A DNA stretch of 64,000 nt from JAEUJM01 sp041918615 (GTDB lineage: Bacteria; Actinomycetota; Acidimicrobiia; Acidimicrobiales; DATDAH01). Every line of letters starts with the position of its first letter. The stretch's first letter is position 1. The DNA lies in contig JAYRVH010000009.1 of the NCBI GenBank assembly GCA_041918615.1, forward strand, positions 1 to 64,000, read 5' to 3'. Shown one piece after another: positions 32,005 to 40,296 of the stretch. The translations under genes and the position numbers were made by a program. The notes below the pieces were generated by a model. The model was not told where the DNA came from. It was given only the letters and a program-made list of their open reading frames with translations, and did no database searches.

Positions 32005-33000
32005 TCAGCCTTCGCTCAGTCTGCTGCTCAGGCGCTGGCTGACCACGGCGACGGCAGCCAGGGCCTGCGGGTAGTGCATCCGGGTGGGTCCCAGCACCGC
32101 GATCGAGCCGGCCGGCTCGCCATCCATGTGGTAGGGCGACACCACCAGGGCGCACTCGTTGAGCGGTTCCATGCCCGTCTCGGCGCCGATGGCCACGCTC
32201 AGCCCGCGGTCGAGCACATCGCGCAGGAGCGTGACCACCACCAGCTGCTGCTCGAGGATCGACAGCACGCTCCGGACCGTCTCGACGGCCTCGAAAGCCG
32301 ACGCCATGCGGAAGGCCCCGTCGACGAAGACCTGGTCGTCGTCGTCCGCGCCACCCATGGCGGCGAAGACCGCCGACACCACCCGGTCGACCTCGGTGAC
32401 CTGGCTCCTCGGGGGTCGACGCACCGCACCGACCGGCTCGCCGATCATGTGACTGGCAAGGTGGGTGGCGGCGCTCGCGAGCACACCGTCGGCCACCGGC
32501 TCCTGCAGCTCGATCGAGTGCTTCTCGACGACACCGTTCGAGAGCACCGTCACGACGAGCACGATGCGGTCCGTGAGGTCGATCAGCTGCACGGACCGGA
32601 CGGTGGCGGCATCGTGCGGCGGCCCCACGACCACGGCCGCGCAATCGGTGAGTCCGGCCAGCAGGCGACTCGTGTCATGGAGCATCTCCTCGATCTCGCC
32701 GTGGGCGCGACTGAAGAACGAGCGGACCTCCTGCGCCTGGCTGGCCCCGAGCCCCTGGGGCTGCACCAGATGGTCGACGAAGAACCGGTAGCCCTTGTCC
32801 GTGGGGACCCGCCCGGCACTCGTGTGCGGTTGACGGAGGAAGCCCTCCTGTTCGAGGGCCGCCATGTCGTTTCGAACAGTCGCAGACGAGACCGTGACAC
32901 CGGGCGCGCTCGTCACGTGACCCGAGCCGACCGGCTGGGCAGTGTCGATGTACTCCTCCACGACCGCACGGAGGATGGCGGCTTTGCGTTCGTCGAGCAT
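32005..33000 (-). CDS. hrcA: Heat-inducible transcriptional repressor HrcA
   Basis: This protein has 331 residues. The N-terminal winged helix is typical: MLDERKAAILRAVVEEYIDT, then GSGHVTSAPGVTVSSATVRN and LEQEGFLRQPHTSAGRVPTD. A GAF-like dimer domain follows. HrcA binds CIRCE elements with help from GroEL. No CIRCE repeat is visible upstream of hrcA, so it may regulate groE genes elsewhere. ATG 33000 is the start; a TATCAT box 14 nt upstream would give a leader of about 8 nt. Confidence 0.95.
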   Translation of the reverse strand: MLDERKAAILRAVVEEYIDTAQPVGSGHVTSAPGVTVSSATVRNDMAALEQEGFLRQPHTSAGRVPTDKGYRFFVDHLVQPQGLGASQAQEVRSFFSRAHGEIEEMLHDTSRLLAGLTDCAAVVVGPPHDAATVRSVQLIDLTDRIVLVVTVLSNGVVEKHSIELQEPVADGVLASAATHLASHMIGEPVGAVRRPPRSQVTEVDRVVSAVFAAMGGADDDDQVFVDGAFRMASAFEAVETVRSVLSILEQQLVVVTLLRDVLDRGLSVAIGAETGMEPLNECALVVSPYHMDGEPAGSIAVLGPTRMHYPQALAAVAVVSQRLSSRLSEG

Positions 33001-33014
33001 GGGACCTGACCCCG

Positions 33015-33020
33015 ATGATA
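33015..33020 (-). promoter_or_regulatory. -10 box of the hrcA operon
   Basis: TATCAT is 14 nt before the hrcA ATG. It drives away from the divergent autokinase gene. No CIRCE inverted repeat overlaps it. Confidence 0.4.
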
Positions 33021-33090
33021 CCGAGCGCGGATCCCTCGTCCGTCACCACGTTCGCCCGCGTCGATGCCGATTCTGGACCTGCGCACCGAT

Positions 33091-33096
33091 TACTAT
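33091..33096 (+). promoter_or_regulatory. -10 box of the tyrosine autokinase gene
   Basis: TACTAT ends 9 nt before the ATG at 33106, leaving no room for a ribosome binding site in the transcript. The start therefore appears leaderless or nearly so. Confidence 0.4.
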
Positions 33097-33105
33097 CGTC
33101 GGCCT

Positions 33106-34878
33106 ATGACTGCTTCACAGGCGGATGACACGTTCGAGCCGGTCGAACCCGACGACACGCTCGACGTGCGCGAATTCATGCGGGTGCTCGGGCACGCCAA
33201 GTGGCGCATCCTCGGCCTCGGCGTCGTGATGGCGCTCGTGTTCGGCCTCGCGGGCTCGCTCCTGATAAAGGCGAGCTACCGATCCACCGTGCCGATCGCC
33301 CTCGAACCCGCCCTGCTGGTGGCCCTCTTCGACTATCCCAACGGCGGGCAGCCGCGCAGCGTCGAGGATCTGAGGACCGAGGCACAGGTCATCGAGCGGA
33401 GCGATGTCCAACGAACCATCGACGAGGCCGTCAACTTCGACTTCGATACGTCGGCCACACCCACCGCCGGCTCCACCGGCTCGATCGACCTCTCGGTCAC
33501 CGCGGAGACGGCGGCCCAGTCCGCCGAGGCCCTCGACGCGACCGTCGACGCGTTCGTCGAGAAGCGCACAGAGCTGGGCCTCCAACTCGTCGAGGAGCGG
33601 ATGGCCCCCATCCAGGCGCAGATCGACGCGCTCGAGGCCGACAGGGCCGAGGCCGTGGCCCCGATCGATGCCATCGACGTGCAACTGGCGGACAATCCGT
33701 CCGCGGAGTACCGCCAGACGCTCCTCGACCAGAAGGCGAACGTCCAGGGCCAGCTCCAGGCCACGATCGACAGCTTCGACGGCCAGATCGCCGACGCCCA
33801 GGACTCGCAGCAGATCTACAGGGACGTGCGGGACACGATCGAGAGCGGCGTCACCCAGCAGGCCACCGACACCCCGAGAACCGTGGCGGCGAACCCCAGC
33901 GGCAGCCGCCTCGCCGTCGTCGGCCTGGTCCTCGGGCTCCTGATCGGGCTCATCGTGTCGCTCGGCCGCCGCGCACTCGACAAGTCCGTTCGGACGAAGG
34001 CGCAGCTCGAACGCGCCACGGGCCTGCCGGCGCTGGGCATCATCCCCCGCGTCGTCGACTGGAGAGACGTCGAAGAGATCCAGAACGTCGCCCTCGAGTA
34101 CCCCGCATCACCACCGGCCGAGGCCTACCGAACGCTGCGCACCTCACTCCATTTCCTCACGGCGGACCCGTCCATGGGCCGGATTCTCCTCACCAGCGCG
34201 ACAGCCGGCGAGGGGAAGACCACCACCCTGGCCAACCTCGCCGTCACGCTCGTCCGAGCCGGCGTGCGGGTCCTGATGGTCGACGCCGACCTCCGCAAGC
34301 CGCGACTCCACGAGTTCTTCGACGTGGCGCCGGGCGGGGGCCTGACCGCGGCGCTGCTCGGCGAGCCCGTCACGGAACTGGTCCAGCCCGTTCCCGGCGT
34401 CGAGGGCCTGTCGCTCCTGGCTGCGGGAGCGGGGCTCAGCGACTCGTCCGAACGCCTCGGCTCCGAGCGGGCCGCCGCGGTGTTCGCCGAGTTGGCCGCC
34501 CACGCCGATCTGCTCCTGATCGACTCCCCGCCCGTCCTGCCGGTGGCCGACGCCATCGACCTGTCACGACACGCGGACGGGGTCCTCCTCATCGCTTCGG
34601 CCGGCAAGACCCAGCCCAGGGAGGCCCAGCGGGCCGTCGAGTTGCTGGTGCAGAACGAGGCGCCGGTGGTGGGCTGCATCTTGAACTCGGTGTCGCGTGA
34701 GATGGGCGACGGCTACGCGTTCGAGTACGGCTACGAGTTGGAGCCTCCGGTCGTCGACAGGGACGCCGACACCGACAACGACAACGAGGCCGCCAAGGCC
34801 GAGGACGACGAGGCCGCCGAGACCGGCAAGGTTGCGGTCTCGGCGGCCGACACCTCACCCGGCAGCGACGTCAGCTGA
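33106..34878 (+). CDS. Wzz-type chain-length regulator fused to a tyrosine autokinase (BY-kinase)
   Basis: This 590-residue protein controls exopolysaccharide polymerisation. Helix 1 is WRILGLGVVMALVFGLAG, then a 170-residue extracellular coiled-coil region with IQAQIDALEADRAEA, and helix 2 is LAVVGLVLGLLIGLIVSLG. The cytoplasmic kinase has Walker A TSATAGEGKTTTLANLA, Walker A' LMVDADLRKPR and Walker B LLIDSPPVLPVADAID. The C-terminal tyrosine cluster is short (YAFEYGYE) and followed by an acidic tail. One-chain architecture is the proteobacterial and actinobacterial form. No polymerase or flippase lies beside it. ATG 33106 is chosen over 33064. It overlaps the convergent photolyase by 8 nt. 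Confidence 0.88.
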   Translation: MTASQADDTFEPVEPDDTLDVREFMRVLGHAKWRILGLGVVMALVFGLAGSLLIKASYRSTVPIALEPALLVALFDYPNGGQPRSVEDLRTEAQVIERSDVQRTIDEAVNFDFDTSATPTAGSTGSIDLSVTAETAAQSAEALDATVDAFVEKRTELGLQLVEERMAPIQAQIDALEADRAEAVAPIDAIDVQLADNPSAEYRQTLLDQKANVQGQLQATIDSFDGQIADAQDSQQIYRDVRDTIESGVTQQATDTPRTVAANPSGSRLAVVGLVLGLLIGLIVSLGRRALDKSVRTKAQLERATGLPALGIIPRVVDWRDVEEIQNVALEYPASPPAEAYRTLRTSLHFLTADPSMGRILLTSATAGEGKTTTLANLAVTLVRAGVRVLMVDADLRKPRLHEFFDVAPGGGLTAALLGEPVTELVQPVPGVEGLSLLAAGAGLSDSSERLGSERAAAVFAELAAHADLLLIDSPPVLPVADAIDLSRHADGVLLIASAGKTQPREAQRAVELLVQNEAPVVGCILNSVSREMGDGYAFEYGYELEPPVVDRDADTDNDNEAAKAEDDEAAETGKVAVSAADTSPGSDVS

Positions 34879-36226
34879 GCTCCCCGTAGCGCCGGAGCGC
34901 CTCGACCCGCTCGACGCCATGATCGACGATCGGCGAGGGGTACCCCCCGGGCGGTCCGCCCGGCAGCTTCCATGGCTCGTGGATCGCCGGGGCCGAGAGC
35001 TCCGCCAGCTCGGGCACCCACCGACGGATGTAGTCCCCCGACCGATCGAACTTCCGTGACTGCGTCACCGGGTTGAACACGCGGAAGTAGGGCGCGGCGT
35101 CGGTTCCCGAACCTGCCACCCACTGCCAGCCGTGCTGGTTCGACGCCAGGTCACCGTCGACGAGGCGGTCCATGAACAGTGCCGCGCCGCGTGTCCAGTC
35201 GATGTGGAGGTCCTTCACGAGGAAGCTGGCCACCACCATGCGAACCCGGTTGTGCATCCACGCCTCGCCCGCGAGCTGGCGCATGCCCGCATCGACCAGC
35301 GGATAGCCCGTCTTTCCCGCACCCCATGCCGCGAACAGGGCGTCGGTCGCGCTCCCCTCGTCCGAGCGCATCGCCCGCATCTTCGGCAGGACCGCTTCGC
35401 GGGCCGTCTCGGGCCGGTGGAAGAGCACGTCGGCGTAGAACTCACGCCAAGCCAGCTCGGAACGGAACACCTCGATGCCAGGGCCACCGCCGACCTCCTG
35501 AAGGCGGGCGACGACCTGGCGCGGATGGATGCACCCGAACTTGAGGTGGGCCGAGAGGCGCGATGTGCCGTCGAGACCGGGGTCGTTGCGCGCCTCGTGG
35601 TAGCGGGCCGCCCGCTCGTCGAGGAACAGGTCGAGACGGTCGTGGGCCGCAGCCTCGCCTGCCTCGGGCAGGTGCGCGTCGAGCAGGGGGGCCGCCGGCA
35701 CCGGCTCGGAGCCCGGGCCCTCCGCCCACGTCACCGCGGGGGTCGGCGACGGCGCCTCGCCGGCGAGATCCCGCCAGGACCGGTAGTACGGCGTGAAGAC
35801 CTTGTAGTGCTCCCCCGCCAGGGTGGTGACCGTCGCCGGCGGCACCAGATAGGGCGTACCCACCCGACGCAGCTCCATTCCTGCGGCGCCCAATGCCCGC
35901 TCGACCTGGTCGTCACGAGCGACGCCGTAGGGACCGAAGTCCTCGGTGACGAACACCTCGTTGGCCTCCGCCTCACGGGCGACGTCCACGACCACGGCCG
36001 CAGGGTCGCCCGAGCGGACGACCAGCCGACCGCCGAGATCGGCGTCGAGCGAGTGGAGGCACGCCGACAGGAAGGCGAGTCGGGCAGCACCCGCGGGGCG
36101 TCGCAACCGGTCGTCGAGGACGAAGAGCGCCAGTACCCGGTCCGCCCGGCGGGCCGCGTCGACGAGCGCCGGGTGATCGGCCAGGCGCAGGTCACGCCGA
36201 AACCAGAGAACGGCGGTGCGGGGCAC
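34871..36226 (-). CDS. phr: Deoxyribodipyrimidine photo-lyase
   Basis: This 451-residue flavoprotein repairs UV-induced pyrimidine dimers with blue light. The antenna-binding domain begins AVLWFRRDLRLADHPALVDA. The FAD domain has SRLSAHLKFGCIHPRQV, ELAWREFYADVLFHRPE, MHNRVRMVVASFLVKDLHID and SNQHGWQWVAGSGTDAAPYF, all typical of class I CPD photolyases. GTG 36226 starts 2 nt after the lepA stop, so they share a transcript. The C terminus overlaps the end of the autokinase gene on the other strand. Confidence 0.95.
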   Translation of the reverse strand: MPRTAVLWFRRDLRLADHPALVDAARRADRVLALFVLDDRLRRPAGAARLAFLSACLHSLDADLGGRLVVRSGDPAAVVVDVAREAEANEVFVTEDFGPYGVARDDQVERALGAAGMELRRVGTPYLVPPATVTTLAGEHYKVFTPYYRSWRDLAGEAPSPTPAVTWAEGPGSEPVPAAPLLDAHLPEAGEAAAHDRLDLFLDERAARYHEARNDPGLDGTSRLSAHLKFGCIHPRQVVARLQEVGGGPGIEVFRSELAWREFYADVLFHRPETAREAVLPKMRAMRSDEGSATDALFAAWGAGKTGYPLVDAGMRQLAGEAWMHNRVRMVVASFLVKDLHIDWTRGAALFMDRLVDGDLASNQHGWQWVAGSGTDAAPYFRVFNPVTQSRKFDRSGDYIRRWVPELAELSAPAIHEPWKLPGGPPGGYPSPIVDHGVERVEALRRYGELS

Positions 36227-36228
36227 CG

Positions 36229-38013
36229 TCAGTCCTCGAGCCGGAGCGCGGAGACGAAGGCTTCGGGGGGCACCTCGACCCGTCCGATGCTCTTCATCCG
36301 CTTCTTGCCTTCCTTCTGGCGCTCGATCAGCTTGCGCTTGCGCGTGATGTCACCGCCGTAGCACTTGGCGGTGACATCCTTGCGCTTTGCCTTCACCGTC
36401 TCGCGGGCGATGATCCGGCCACCGATGGCCGCCTGGATCGGCACGTCGAACATCTGACGGGGAATGAGCTCACGGAGCTTGTCGGTCATCTTGCGCCCGT
36501 AGTCCTGTGCCTTCTCTCGATGCATGATCGTGCTGAAGGCGTCGACGGTCTCGTTGTTCAACAACACGTCGACCCGGACGAGGTCGGAGGCGTGGTAGCC
36601 CGCCGGCTCGTAGTCGAGGCTGGCATAGCCCTGCGTCCGGCTCTTGAGCTGGTCGAAGAAGTCGGTGACCACCTCGGCGAGGGGCAGGCGGTAGACGAGC
36701 TCGACCCGCTCGGGCGACAGGTACTCGAGCTTCACCATGTCGCCGCGCCGGGTCTGGCAGAGGTCCATGAGGGTGCCCGTGTAGTCCGTGGGGGTGAGGA
36801 TGGTGGCGGTCAGGTACGGCTCCTCGACCATCTCGATGTCACCGGCGGACGGCATGTCGCTCGGGTTGTCGATCACCAGCTCGGAACCCGAGCTGGTGAG
36901 CAGGCGGTACTCGACCGACGGGGCGGTGGCGATGAGGTTCAGGTCGAACTCGCGCTCGAGCCGCTCCCGCACGATCTCCATGTGCAGCAGCCCGAGGAAG
37001 CCACAGCGGAACCCGAAGCCGAGGGCGCCGGACGTCTCGGGCTGGTAGGTGAAGCTGGAATCGTTGAGGCGCAGCTTCTCGAGGGACTCGCGGAGCGTGG
37101 CGAACTCGTCGCCATCCACGGGGTAGAGGCCACAGAAGACCATCGGCTTGGGGTCCTGATAGCCCTCCAGGGCGTCGGTGGCGCCCCGGGCCGACGTGGT
37201 GACGGTCTCCCCCGACCGGGCCTCACCGACGTCCTTGATGCCGGCGATCAGGTAGCCGACCTCGCCCGGTCCGAGCGAGTCAACCGCCAGCGGCACCGGC
37301 GTGCGCACACCGACCTCGTCGGCGTCGTGGGTGGCGCCCGCCTGCATGAACCGGAGCTTGGTCCCCGTCGACAGCACCCCGTTCATGACCCGGACCGAGC
37401 TGACCACGCCTCGGTACTGGTCGAAGTGCGAGTCGAAGATCAGGCCCTGCAGCGGAGAATCGGGGTCACCCGTCGGTGACGGCACCCGCTCGAGGACCGC
37501 ATCGAGCAGGTCGGTGACCCCCACGCCGGTCTTGGCGCTGATCGCCAGGATCGACTCGGCGGGGATGCCCAGCACCTTCTCGATCTCTTCCGCATAACGG
37601 TCGGGCTCGGCCGCGGGCAGGTCGATCTTGTTGAGGGCCGCGACGATCTCGAGGTCGTTCTCGAGGGCCAGGTAGCAGTTGGCCAGCGTCTGCGCCTCGA
37701 TGCCCTGCGCGGCGTCGACGAGCAGGATCACGCCCTCGCAGGCGGCGAGCGACCGGCTGACCTCGTAGCCGAAATCCACGTGGCCGGGGGTGTCGATCAG
37801 GTTGATCACGTGGCCGCGGTAGTCGAGCCGGACGCTCTGGAGCTTGATGGTGATGCCGCGCTCGCGCTCGAGGTCCATGGAATCGAGGTATTGGGCGCGC
37901 ATGTCCCGGGCCTCGACGGCGCCGCATATCTCGAGCATGCGGTCGGCGAGGGTGCTCTTGCCGTGATCGATGTGGGCGATGACCGCGATGTTGCGGAGGA
38001 GCGACTGGTCCAT
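36229..38013 (-). CDS. lepA: Elongation factor 4 (LepA)
   Basis: This is a 594-residue translational GTPase. G1 is AHIDHGKSTLADR, the G3 region is DTPGHVDFGYEVSR, and G4 is NKIDLPAAEPD. LepA-specific C-terminal domain motifs are DYEPAGYHASDLVRVDVLLN, KLRELIPRQMFDVPIQAAI and KCYGGDITRKRKLIERQKEG. Length is normal. ATG 38013 is the start, and a TAGCGT box 13 nt upstream may be its promoter. It is divergent from rpsT, the usual neighbour. Confidence 0.97.
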   Translation of the reverse strand: MDQSLLRNIAVIAHIDHGKSTLADRMLEICGAVEARDMRAQYLDSMDLERERGITIKLQSVRLDYRGHVINLIDTPGHVDFGYEVSRSLAACEGVILLVDAAQGIEAQTLANCYLALENDLEIVAALNKIDLPAAEPDRYAEEIEKVLGIPAESILAISAKTGVGVTDLLDAVLERVPSPTGDPDSPLQGLIFDSHFDQYRGVVSSVRVMNGVLSTGTKLRFMQAGATHDADEVGVRTPVPLAVDSLGPGEVGYLIAGIKDVGEARSGETVTTSARGATDALEGYQDPKPMVFCGLYPVDGDEFATLRESLEKLRLNDSSFTYQPETSGALGFGFRCGFLGLLHMEIVRERLEREFDLNLIATAPSVEYRLLTSSGSELVIDNPSDMPSAGDIEMVEEPYLTATILTPTDYTGTLMDLCQTRRGDMVKLEYLSPERVELVYRLPLAEVVTDFFDQLKSRTQGYASLDYEPAGYHASDLVRVDVLLNNETVDAFSTIMHREKAQDYGRKMTDKLRELIPRQMFDVPIQAAIGGRIIARETVKAKRKDVTAKCYGGDITRKRKLIERQKEGKKRMKSIGRVEVPPEAFVSALRLED

Positions 38014-38107
38014 GGGCAGGATGCGGACGCTACCAAGCCCTGCCGTCGGTCCGGCCCGGGCTCGCCCCCTCGTCGGGCCGGACGTGCCCCCCGCCCCGGT
38101 TCCCCGC

Positions 38108-38113
38108 TATCAT
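38108..38113 (+). promoter_or_regulatory. -10 box of rpsT
   Basis: TATCAT lies 31 nt before the rpsT GTG, with AGAGGA in between. It decides against the upstream ATG at 38112. No -35 was found. Confidence 0.4.
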
Positions 38114-38144
38114 GACCCGACCTGTTTCGACCCAGAGGACCCTC

Positions 38145-38414
38145 GTGGCCAACATCGCCAGTCAGATCAAGCGCAACCTTCAGAACGAGAAGCGTCGTGT
38201 CCGCAACAAGGGCGTGCGCTCCGAGCTCCGGACCCGCGTGAAGGCGGCCGAGTCCGCCGCGGTCGCCGGCGCCGAGAACCTGGAAGAGGCCACCCGCCAG
38301 GCCATGAAGCGGATCGACAAGGCCGCCGCCAAGGGCGTGATCCACAAGAACGAGGCGTCACGCCGGAAGTCGAGGCTCGCCAAGCGCATCGCCCGCACCA
38401 CCGCTTCCGCCTGA
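38145..38414 (+). CDS. rpsT: 30S ribosomal protein S20
   Basis: The 89-residue protein binds 16S rRNA early in 30S assembly. It begins ANIASQIKRNLQNEKRR and contains SELRTRVKAAE and ends SRRKSRLAKRIARTT, as expected. GTG 38145 follows AGAGGA at good spacing; an in-frame ATG at 38112 lies inside the promoter and is not used. A TATCAT box at 38108-38113 would put the transcript start near 38120, giving a 25-nt leader. It is convergent with holA. Confidence 0.96.
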   Translation: MANIASQIKRNLQNEKRRVRNKGVRSELRTRVKAAESAAVAGAENLEEATRQAMKRIDKAAAKGVIHKNEASRRKSRLAKRIARTTASA

Positions 38415-38441
38415 CCCCGCCACACCCGGCGCGCCATCCGC

Positions 38442-39446
38442 TCAGCGACGACTCAGCCTCGCCAGGCGCGCCACCAGGACCTCCATCACCAGTTCGGGGG
38501 GCCAGGCCGTCGCACCGCGGAGATCCAGGTCGGCGCACGCCAAATAGTGCACGGCCCGACGGAGGCCGTCGGGACCGAGCCGTCGACCCTGTTCGAGCGC
38601 CTTCTTGGCCGGGAACGTCGAGCCCTTCATGCCCAGGAGCTCGGCTGCTGCCTTGTCGCCGCGCGCCCCCGCGCCGTCGAGGCGCACCATTCTGCCGTAG
38701 TGGGTGTGCAGGTTGGCCATGATCTGCAGCCCGTGCTTCTCGCCGGCGCCCAGCATGCGGTGGAGGCGGTCCAGGGCCAGCGCCTTGTCGCCTTTGTCGA
38801 TGGCATCGGTGAGATCCCAGGGTGCGACGTTCCCGGCCTCGCCCAGATAGGGGGTGACGTCATCGAGGCCGAGGCGCTTCCCGGGCGGATGAGCGCCTTC
38901 GAGCGTGGCCAGCAGGCCCGTCACCCGATCGAGGTCGTCCGCCACCTGGGCGATCACCGCCTTCTGTGCCTGCCCGTCGAGCGCGACGCTCGCGCCTCTG
39001 ATCTGCGCCAGGACCCAGTCCCTGCGGTCGCCGGGCTTGCCCACCGTGGTGTTGGTGACGGTGCCGCCCGCAGCCGCGACCGCGTCGAGCAGCTTCTTCG
39101 GCGGCGGCACCATCTTCGTTCCTTCAGCCAGCGCCTTCTCCCACACCAGGACCAACGCCGTCGTCGGCGCGGGGTCGGCCAGATAGCCCAGCAGCGCGGT
39201 CAGATCGGCGAGCTTGTAGAAACGGGCCAGGTTGCGGGCCACGACGATGCGGTGATCGGTGAGGAACGGCAGGGTCTGGGCGGCGTCGACGGCCGCGGCC
39301 AGCTCGTAGTCGTCGCCCGCGTGCTCGTCGACGAGGAGGCCGCGGTCGCCGTCGCCCACAAGGGCATCGACCACCCTGAGCACCTCGTCACCCAGGAGCA
39401 CGGGATCGTCGCCCCTCAGGAGCTGCACCCGCGGGCGTTCGGTCAT
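38442..39446 (-). CDS. holA: DNA polymerase III subunit delta
   Basis: This 334-residue clamp-loader subunit opens the sliding clamp. It has the HolA layout: an N-terminal module with VQLLRGDDPVLLGDEVLRVV, TLPFLTDHRIVVARNL and ALVLVWEKALAEG, a middle GKRLGLDDVTPYLGE and NVAPWDLTDAIDKGD, and a C-terminal helical collar. The ATG overlaps the stop of the folP-like gene (ATGA), so the two are coupled. The comEA-comEC-holA-rpsT neighbourhood is conserved; the folP-like gene is an extra member. Confidence 0.92.
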   Translation of the reverse strand: MTERPRVQLLRGDDPVLLGDEVLRVVDALVGDGDRGLLVDEHAGDDYELAAAVDAAQTLPFLTDHRIVVARNLARFYKLADLTALLGYLADPAPTTALVLVWEKALAEGTKMVPPPKKLLDAVAAAGGTVTNTTVGKPGDRRDWVLAQIRGASVALDGQAQKAVIAQVADDLDRVTGLLATLEGAHPPGKRLGLDDVTPYLGEAGNVAPWDLTDAIDKGDKALALDRLHRMLGAGEKHGLQIMANLHTHYGRMVRLDGAGARGDKAAAELLGMKGSTFPAKKALEQGRRLGPDGLRRAVHYLACADLDLRGATAWPPELVMEVLVARLARLSRR

Positions 39447-40285
39447 GCGGAGGCGCCCCGCGCCTCGAGGATGGCCGCCATCACGTCGGCCACCCGTCGC
39501 GATCCGCGCACATCGTGGGCGCGGAGGATCCGGCAGCCGAGGCCGATGCCGAGGGCGTGGGCGGCCAACGACGCCTCACGGCGGTCGGTCACCTCGGTGC
39601 CCACGAGCGCGCCGAGGAAGCGCTTGTTCGACGCCGACAGGAAGACCGGGTACCCCAGCTCGACCAGGCTGCCGGAGGCGCGGAGCAGCTCCAAGGACTG
39701 CGGCTCGGACTTCCCCAGGTCGAGGCCGGCGTCGACCATGATCTGCTCGGCGGGCAGGCCGGCCGCCTCGGCCCGGGCGGCCCGATCCGCAAGGAACGCA
39801 CAGACGTCGCCCACCAGGTCGTCGTAGGTTGGCTCGGGGTCCGGAACACGGGGCTCGAGCCGAATGTGGGTGGCCACGACCGACGCACCTGCCTCGACGG
39901 CGGCCGGAAGGTAGTCAGGGTCGGCGAAACCACTGATGTCGTTGCCGACCACGGCCCCGGCGGCGAACGCGGCCCGGGCCACCGATGCTCGCCACGTGTC
40001 GATCGACACGGGCAGATCGAAGCGGGCCACCAGTGCCCCGACCGCCGGCAGCACGCGATCGAGCTCCTCCTGCTCGGTGACCTCGGGCCCGGGGCCGGCC
40101 TTCACGCCACCGACGTCGAGGAAGTCGGCACCCTCGTCGACGAGCCGCTCGGCCGTCGAGAGGAAGGCATCGAAGCTCCAGTACCCGCCCTGGTCGAAGA
40201 ACGAGTCGGGCGTCCGGTTGAGGATGCCCATCACCAGCGCACGATGGGTGATGTCGTAGCGGTGGGTGCCGAGCGCCACGTACAC
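39443..40285 (-). CDS. folP2: FolP2-like dihydropteroate synthase homologue
   Basis: The protein has 280 residues and a TIM-barrel pterin-binding fold. Signature 1 is MGILNRTPDSFFDQGG; signature 2 is FLDVGGVKAGPGPEV in place of the classical ESTRPG. Other motifs: VSIDTWRASVARAAFAAG and GNDISG, then MVDAGLDLGKS and FLSASNKRFLGAL. Mycobacterial FolP2 has the same NRTPDSF and GGVKAGPG motifs and did not show dihydropteroate synthase activity where tested, so this copy may serve another role. GTG 40285 lies 8 nt behind a TAGCGT box that overlaps the comEC stop. It is followed directly by holA. Confidence 0.8.
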   Translation of the reverse strand: MYVALGTHRYDITHRALVMGILNRTPDSFFDQGGYWSFDAFLSTAERLVDEGADFLDVGGVKAGPGPEVTEQEELDRVLPAVGALVARFDLPVSIDTWRASVARAAFAAGAVVGNDISGFADPDYLPAAVEAGASVVATHIRLEPRVPDPEPTYDDLVGDVCAFLADRAARAEAAGLPAEQIMVDAGLDLGKSEPQSLELLRASGSLVELGYPVFLSASNKRFLGALVGTEVTDRREASLAAHALGIGLGCRILRAHDVRGSRRVADVMAAILEARGASA

Positions 40286-40296
40286 GCTGGACGACG

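Noticed and set aside
32930..33105. CIRCE operator upstream of hrcA
   Set aside because: No TTAGCACTC inverted repeat or close variant was found.
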